Origin: Portulaca oleracea
Lineage: Eukaryota; Streptophyta; Magnoliopsida; Caryophyllales; Portulacaceae
Assembly (NCBI GenBank): GCA_029582165.1
Contig: CM055880.1
Coordinates: forward strand, 3,410,001 to 3,474,000
Length of the DNA: 64,000 bases
Direction of reading: 5' to 3'
Each line of letters opens with the position of its first letter. Position 1 is the stretch's first letter. Below, piece by piece: positions 57,779 through 64,000 of the stretch. A model generated the notes under the pieces. The model did no database searches and was not told the DNA's origin. It was given only the letters and a program-made list of their open reading frames with translations. The position numbers and the translations under genes are program-made.

Positions 57779-58327
57779 ATGGACGATAGGTTTCACACTG
57801 CTCCTGGTAGACTTCCCCCTAAATTCGACATGCCTGATATCAAATTTCATGGTACTGAGAACCCATATCAACATGTGCGGAATTTTCTGGGGGCTATGAC
57901 GTTAAAAGGAGTTGAGGAGGAGATTTACCATATTATCTTTCCTTGGACTTTAGGCCCGGACGTTATGAAGTGGTATAACACACTCAGCCCTACTGAGACC
58001 TCACGATGGAACACACTTTGCAAGGAGTTCTTACACCAATACTCCTACAATGTTGACATGCCCGTCACTTTAAGGGACATGGAGCTCATGAAGCAAGGAG
58101 AAGAAGAGACATTCTCTGACTACTACGCTCGATGGAGGGCAAAAGCTCAAATGGTAGATCGCCCTTCTGAGGAACATCAAGTAGATATGCTTGTGCAAGG
58201 CTTACAACCCTTGTACAACACCCATCTAAGGTTTCAACCCATTAAGGACTTTGCATCACTAAGATTGGCTGGAATCAAAATCGAAAGTGAACTGGCTAAC
58301 TGGGGGCTGGAAGAACACTTATACTAA
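57779..58327 (+). CDS. Retrotransposon gag-like (capsid) ORF
   Basis: 182 codons, ATG to TAA. The sequence fits the gypsy gag capsid domain (Retrotrans_gag): LPPKFDMPDIKFHGTENPYQ at the start, YHIIFPWTLGPDVMKWYNTL, WNTLCKEFLHQYSYN, ELMKQGEEETFSDYYARWRA, and VDMLVQGLQPLY. Gag packages element RNA into virus-like particles in the cytoplasm. No CCHC zinc knuckle follows and no pol frame continues, so this is a capsid part only. The apparent N-terminus is probably not the original start, since gag-like coding continues upstream in another frame. It is the only recognisable protein in the inner element. Confidence 0.75.
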   Translation: MDDRFHTAPGRLPPKFDMPDIKFHGTENPYQHVRNFLGAMTLKGVEEEIYHIIFPWTLGPDVMKWYNTLSPTETSRWNTLCKEFLHQYSYNVDMPVTLRDMELMKQGEEETFSDYYARWRAKAQMVDRPSEEHQVDMLVQGLQPLYNTHLRFQPIKDFASLRLAGIKIESELANWGLEEHLY

Positions 58328-61300
58328 CAAGCAAACTTCCGGCCTAGCAAGGGAAACACTCCATGTGCTGAAGCACTAGAACAACTTTCAAGAAAAGGAT
58401 GCGCCAATGGAAAATACTCTGAAGTTGGGAGGCCGGTGATTCTACAAGCGTCACAGAGTTTGGAGATGTCACATTGAACAAGATGTCTAGGTCGAAGCAA
58501 TTATCCAGTCGAAATGCTCTGAGTTGTACTGCCCTTGTGCAAGCCTTTCATTCTTGAGTACTTATTGCATGATTGTTGAATTTTAGTAATTGTTTATCTT
58601 TTGAGCTAGTAGAATAACCCGTGAGATTTTAAGCCTTCATAGACTATTCATTATATATATAGTCTCTTTTTCTTTTTGTGTGTAACTCTTTCATGTGTGC
58701 ATCTCTAGAACTTGGCTTGACATTCCTTAAAATCACATTTGGCATATGCATTGTGTTAACATGATTGAGGCATCCTTTTGTTAGCTACATAGCCAAATGG
58801 CCACCTGACATTTTAACCTCTTTTTGCAAGCCCTTGCTAACCCTTTTTCCGGTCTTGTTGTTTACCCTATAAGTGCACATAATTTCCTACCTTTATCCAA
58901 GATAGAATGAGCAACAGTTCAGTTGTATGAGGCAGTTTCGTGGTCGATTGTTGAGAGTGAATAGTTGGTTTGTTGCTACAAGGGAAGTACATTGTTGAAT
59001 ATCCTTTCTATCATTTTTATTCTCAAAGGTTATAACTTGTGACTACCGGGATTTGAGTTGCTCTTTAGATTTTCATGCTATTCGTTAAAAAAAAAAGTTC
59101 AAAAACTAGGAATTCATAATAAAACAAAAGAAGCAAAACGAAAAAAAAGGAACAAAAAAAAAAAGAAAGAACAAAAAAAAAAAAAGAAAAAAAGAAAAAG
59201 AAAAAAGAGAGAGAAGTTTTGTTTTAATTTTGGGTTTTGGTTTGTATGTGGTACTCTATCCCGGTTTTCTTTTGTTATGGATGTTTTGTGTTCGTTTAAG
59301 GTTCATTGTGGAGGTATTGTATTGCGTGTAATGGAAATGTTGTTGCTCCTTAGGTACTTGGCTAATTAGCTCCACATTTTCCAAATGATTTCCCTCCTTA
59401 CCTTAGCCTGAACCCCATTACAACCTTTTAAAAGTCCTCATGATTAGTATTTTTGCATGTTGTCCTCAGTGATGGAGGGTTGAGAGTCTTGCCAAGCTTA
59501 TGGCAGTTGTATGCATTGGAATGAGTATGAGTGAACCCTCATATTGAGAGAAGTGTTCCCCTTTACCTAAAGTGAGGATCTACTAGCTTCACTAGCTCAT
59601 CAATTGCTAAGGTGATACATGATTGTTTAGGGGTATAACATAGAGTAACTGGCTTCGTGTCTTGGTCTTATGCTCATGGTATTGAAATAGAGTTTGTTTT
59701 GACATGATTTTGACCTTATGCACCTCATTCTCATCGGTCTTATTTACATGTGATATAAGGTCTTTTCATTGCTGATTAAACTTGCTCGTAAAGTCTCGCA
59801 CCTTCTTTTCTTCATGGCCTTTCTTCATGGACCCGGGGATTTCTCTTCCCTTTGTATGTCTTCTTTCGAATTGGGGCTTTCTGTTTCCTTTGTCTTCCTT
59901 TCGAATCGGGGCTTTCTTTCCTCTGCTTTTTTCAATTGGGGGTCACAGATATAATTCATTTTGGCTTAGATTTCCGATCATTACAGATTGCATCCAGGGT
60001 CAATTTTGTTTTTTCCTTTTGCCCACCTTTTAGCAGTCAATCTAGGGTGCCTAAGAGTGGGCATTTCGTTCTCGTCTCTTCTCGTGGAAATTACACGTCA
60101 GTCTTGTCACTTTCCTTCATATTTCATGGGATAGCAAGATCAAACTCTACTATCCAGGCGATAAGTTATAGCCGCAGAAAAATCCTAACAGATTTTGTGA
60201 GGTCAATGAAAAGTCCCCGTGGGTTTTCAAGAGCAAATGTTCATCATCAACTCGCTAGCAACACTTAACATAAGAACAACTTTTTTAAGCATATTCTTCG
60301 CAGCCAAGTCCCATGATCCCTTACGGCGATTGATCGTTCATGAAGCTTCAGAAAACTGGGCAAACCATGGAAATTCAATGTCTTAAAGACAATGTCAAAT
60401 ATAGCAACTGGTGATCAGAACCAGCAACTATCCCCAAGTTATTAGCCACTGACTTATTAAGTCAGCAACTAAATACTTACATTACCATTTTGAACTACGA
60501 CGGCCTGATTCCACTCATAAAGTGGATACGTAGGAAGCTTTTTGAAGTCCGGCTCAAATAATTGAACAAATCATCTTTCAAGTGATCCACAAAAGGATAT
60601 TATCCAGTTTCCGGGTCATGCTCGAGCAGGTTAAAGCAGAATTTTTGCACTCGAACCTCTTTTCTCATCGATTATTTATGTCTGACCGAAGTCTCGACAG
60701 ACTCCATGTTGATCTAAGCTCTCGAGGTTCCCTCGAGATTCATAACTAGAGTGCTTCAAGATATCAATTCTCATGGATTAGATTCATCACATATTTGAAG
60801 GAGGGCTCGAAGTCGGGTTTACAAGTTAAAAATGCTTGTCAGATTTTGGTTCTCACCATTTAAAGCATCCTGATATTTCAAGAGTCATCGACCACAGCTC
60901 AATACTTAGACTTTCTTATGCATTGCATGTGTGTCTTGCATCATCATAGATTAAAAGAGTCTGCATAAGTGCATTAACATCATAGAGTCCTTTCTTTCCT
61001 TTTTAAAAGATAAATGAACGGTCTAAGCATTATACATGCTCTCGGTGTTCATCAATGGAGATCCAATTTATCACTGCCGAACTCAAGAGCTGGTAGCTGT
61101 CTGATCAACGCGATCGCCAAAGTTCCCACTTTCATGATCAATGAAATGATAGCAGCGTGAAATCTTGCAAGGCATATCCCAAAACTCTTTTTCATTTTGG
61201 GTTAAGCCCAACAAGATGGTGAAACTTACACCGAACATCTCGCTAACTTTAACGATTAGAACAAAACTTCAAACGAGAGCATACCTTCAACTGGCTCTAA

Positions 61301-61900
61301 TTGGGTGCAAAGCTCTCGCAGAATTTCGTAACTTCACCAAATGAAGCATAATGGGGAGTTTCAAGTCCTTGTTGATCCCAAAGCAGAAATCTCTAAAGGT
61401 TTTACTAAATGTCAACACGAGCCAATGATTTGACTCAGGATCATCATGTAAGGAGTTAGAGGACGAACCAGCTAAAAAGTAACTCTCCTAATTCATCGGG
61501 ATGCTTCGTCAATCCGCGAATTCTTCGTCGTCCTCGCAGATTAAGTTATCAAGCGACTCGGATTCTCGGATCTCGCCATCGAATATGACAGGTTCAAATG
61601 AGCTTAAGCAAGATCTTGCACAAATATGGCAAGCTTATCTAGTCTTAAACAAAGCTTTGCCAACTCCATCCAAGCGCTGATCCTCCATCATCAAGTTGGA
61701 ACCCGGAGTTCCTCGTCAACCCCCATCCGCCAACAGGGAGTTTTTCTCATTGGCTAGCAGGATTTTTTCCACTATCCTCATTTATACTTAAAGAGAAAAA
61801 TGTATATCATTTTCCAAGGGAGGCGACCCCGCGTTTTGACTTTTCTTTGATACTTATAAGTTTCGTTGTCCTCTTGTAGGTACCAATCCTTCAATATTTT
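58328..61900 (+). other. Inner-element interior without pol
   Basis: 3.6 kb with only short ORFs. 59088-59216 is an A/G tract (AAAAAAGAAAGAACAAAAAA type). 60495-60540 contains GAACTACGACGGCCTGATTC and GGATACGTAGGAAGC, a sequence block commonly found in Tat-type elements near the pol end or 3' UTR. No D-D-E or YxDD context was found in any frame I read. Confidence 0.55.
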
Positions 61901-62230
61901 TCGGGCTACCCCCGGGAAAATCATCAAAGACTGGACGATTTCCAGCAATCTCAGGTGGACTACTTCCACATGTCATTGAAGTGTTCGGGCTATCCCCGAA
62001 AAGTTCATCAAAGCCTGGACAATATCCAGCACCAAAGCTAGCAACAGATCAATTACGAGAATTCTCTGTATTCAAGCTACCCTTGAATATTCAAAAGCCT
62101 GGACGACATCCAGCAGACAAATCAGCATCGGACTACCTCCGGTCAGAAGTCCAAGCTACCCTTGGATTAATCAGCCTGGATGACCTCCAGCAATCAAGTC
62201 AACAATTCGGATTACCTCCAGTTGGCTACA
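61901..62230 (+). repeat. Tandem repeats in the inner-element 3' UTR
   Basis: Four diverged units of about 75-85 bp: TCGGGCTACCCCCGGGAAAA, TCGGGCTATCCCCGAAAAGT, AAGCTACCCTTGAATATTCA and AAGCTACCCTTGGATTAATC. Each is followed by GCCTGGAC(G/A)A.(A/T)TCCAGCA. They lie just before the polypurine tract, the same place as the array in the outer element. Confidence 0.65.
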
Positions 62231-62266
62231 AAAGTATACTTTGACTTTCGTCTTACTCAGACTCAG

Positions 62267-62283
62267 TCAAAGTGGGGGCTATC
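62267..62283 (+). other. Polypurine tract of the inner element
   Basis: TCAAAGTGGGGGCTATC ending directly at the 3' LTR start TGTAGACACC. Confidence 0.75.
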
Positions 62284-63735
62284 TGTAGACACCGAAAATG
62301 GGTCAGACAGATTTTCAGCTTAACCCGGGGTTAAGATTGAATAGCTCCACGCGGATTTTGGCCGAAACCAGAACCGGCCCAAAACGAAGGTCCACGCGGA
62401 TTTTGGCCAACCTTTGTGGGTCTGCGCGGATTTCACAAGTTTGGGACAAAATCAGAAGATCCGCGCGGATTTACCAATTTTTTTGGGCCAAGTCGAAAGA
62501 ATGGCGCGGATTTGCAAACCAAGCCCAGAGGAAAGTTGCGCGGATTCGGGTCGGATCCGGATTCAAGCAGAACCCGAAAATCCGCGCGGACCCGGTCCCG
62601 GGTCAACTCGAAAGTCCGCGCGGATCCAATTACAGGTCAACCCGGAAAACCGCGCGGATCCTGTCCCGGTTCAACCAGTGAGCTCGCGCGGATTCTGTCA
62701 AATTAATCGCAGTGCGGTCGGTCAATCAATCGCCAAATAGCTGCACGCAGAATGGCGCGATTTCGCAATCTGGAAACCGCCGCCAACTGCCGACCTTTGC
62801 TGTGCCTATTAAAGGATCCGCGCGGATCCTTTGGTGGGGAAATTTTTTTTTTTTGGGGTCTAAGGTAATTTTTCCTGGCAGGTCCATTCCACACTCGGAA
62901 AAAACAAAATTCGACTCTAGTGATATTCAGAGAAATCCGCGCGGATTTCTGTGACGTCCGGCACACATCTAGCCCGAAGACTCACGCGGATTTCGGTATA
63001 ATCCGGTTATCCTCTTTTCCGCTCAATTTTTCATTTCGTTCATAAAAGGTGTAATGATGTAGTCGATTAGCCCCCGCCCGCTGTAATCTTTAGTTTTTTT
63101 TTAGTTTTCATTATGTGTTGAACTTCGTCATTTTATTATTAATTGCATGACATTTTAAATCAAGTTCGTGACAACTTTCTTTATTTTATTGTCTAATGTG
63201 AACCCGACCTAGTAAAGGCCGCTTCGGCGGGCGGTGCAAGGGCATCCCCCTACACCGACACCTTTACCCCCGGACCCGTTCTTTTGGTTCGAGACCGGAG
63301 TCATAAAAATTTAAGTTTTGTTAATTTTACTTTTAAAATTAACTGGCGACTCCTCCCGTTTTTTTAGTTTTTTTTGTTTTCACTTTTTCTAAAAGTCGGA
63401 AAGGAGAAAAGAGAAGCCCTGACCCAAATGGGTCCAGAATCCGCGCGGATCCGCGCGGATCCGGGCCTATTTAGGCCGGTTTTCTCTCTTTTTCATCCTT
63501 TCGTCTTGTTAAAAAAAAAGGGTTTGTTTCGGCCCAAACGGTGCACGGATCCGCGCGGATCCGGCTCTGTTAGGTCCAGTTTCTTTTTTTCGTTTTTTTC
63601 TCTTTCTTTTCGCCAAATTTCAGAAATGACCCTCGAAAAGCCAAAAATCTTAAATTCGTCCCTTTAAAAATAAGCAACCCTACGTCGAATCGACCCTCCG
63701 TGGGGGACCGTGCCCTCCGGGCCGCGGGCCCTACA
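62284..63735 (+). repeat. 3' LTR of the inner gypsy element
   Basis: 1,452 bp, the less eroded copy. It contains about 16 copies of a GCGCGGAT(T/C) motif, many as the palindrome ATCCGCGCGGAT, and a perfect 22-bp palindrome (62811-62832; AAAGGATCCGC and its mirror). It ends GGGCCCTACA. Confidence 0.88.
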
Positions 63736-64000
63736 ACCACGTATGGCATAAGCATTCACATGTCCGGGTAATTTTTTTCTTGACTTTTCCTTTTAATTAT
63801 AGCATAAATTTGCAAGTAGAAATGTTTTAATTCTAGCTTGTTGATTTAGCTAATATTGTTGAAGTAATTTGTGTCAATTACCCGTATTGTTCAAATCGAG
63901 CTTTAGAGAACCGAGGATGATAGACCGATTTTATTTTAGGTTAGTCCGGAAAAACGAGCCCATGCGAGAAAACCAGAGAAACCCGTCTGCGTTTTGTTGG
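63736..64000 (+). other. Outer gypsy element resumes
   Basis: After the second ACCAC the antisense ORF frame continues (GTA TGG CAT AAG ...) to a possible splice donor GTAATT at about 63768. AAACCCGTCTGCG near 63982 echoes the repeat phrase at 53.96-54.07 kb. The other LTR of this element is not reached. Confidence 0.5.

Larger units (their letters stand above)
54554..63735 (+). mobile_element. Complete non-autonomous Tat/Ogre-like gypsy retrotransposon
   Basis: A 9,182-bp element with LTRs at 54554-55937 and 62284-63735 (both TGTAGACACCG...GGGCCCTACA). It is flanked by the perfect 5-bp duplication ACCAC (54549-54553, 63736-63740). An Arg-tRNA-type primer site follows the 5' LTR at 55939, and a polypurine tract precedes the 3' LTR. 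The interior has a leader with tandem repeats (56.4-56.9 kb), a gag-like ORF (57779-58327), and about 4 kb with no protease, reverse transcriptase, RNase H or integrase motif in any frame I could follow. It therefore needs proteins from another element. It resembles the gag-only TR-GAG class of plant elements. It is inserted in a second gypsy element of related type. Confidence 0.88.

Noticed and set aside
1..64000. CRISPR array, bacterial operon or organelle DNA
   Set aside because: Spliced genes, plant gene families and nuclear transposons throughout; the only regular arrays are element-derived tandem repeats and intronic minisatellites.

Overview
This window is plant nuclear DNA, almost certainly from a eudicot. 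The genes have many small GT-AG introns in AT-rich surroundings, all five recognised protein families are plant ones, and the intergenic DNA is full of plant transposable elements: Stowaway, hAT-like and Mutator-like MITEs, a SINE, LINE remnants, and Ty3/gypsy elements with an Arg-tRNA-type primer site. I cannot name the species.

Layout. At 2.05-5.0 kb (+) is a 10-exon ORC6 gene (DNA replication licensing). At 7.9-11.5 kb and 16.5-20.3 kb (+) are two tandem copies of a sphingoid base C4-hydroxylase gene (SBH type). Each has a short exon 1, a 2.8-3.1 kb intron loaded with repeats, and a GC-rich exon 2. At 25.6-27.1 kb (-) is an intronless PHYTOCHROME KINASE SUBSTRATE (PKS) gene. At 34.9-38.9 kb (-) is a six-coding-exon PMT2-type Golgi methyltransferase gene encoding 611 aa. 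At 42.2-48.4 kb (+) is a 10-exon gene for a probably plastid CAAX-protease-family (CPBP/Abi) membrane protein of 354 aa. The 20.3-25.5 and 27.2-34.9 kb gaps hold no gene I can support, only repeats.

From 50 kb to the end the window is retroelement territory. A truncated LINE ORF1 (RRM plus DUF4283-like) lies at 50.2-51.4 kb (-). Then comes a nested pair of Tat/Ogre-like gypsy elements. The outer element lies in reverse orientation. Its 3' LTR is at 51.62-52.71 kb, followed by its polypurine tract, a satellite-like tandem array (52.9-53.75 kb), and an antisense transcription unit with its own TATA box and ATG. That unit is broken at 54,553 by a second, complete element (54,554-63,735). The second element has 1.38 and 1.45 kb LTRs, a perfect 5-bp target duplication (ACCAC), an Arg-tRNA-like primer-binding site, a degenerate gag and no visible pol, so it is non-autonomous. 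The outer element resumes at 63,741 and runs out of the window.

The host genes are unrelated housekeeping, membrane and signalling genes and do not form a cluster; only the two hydroxylase copies are a functional pair. The most unusual material is the nested gypsy structure: the antisense ORF, the satellite-like 3' array, the GCGCGGAT-studded LTRs, and an indel-dominated LTR divergence that may be partly a sequence-consensus artefact.
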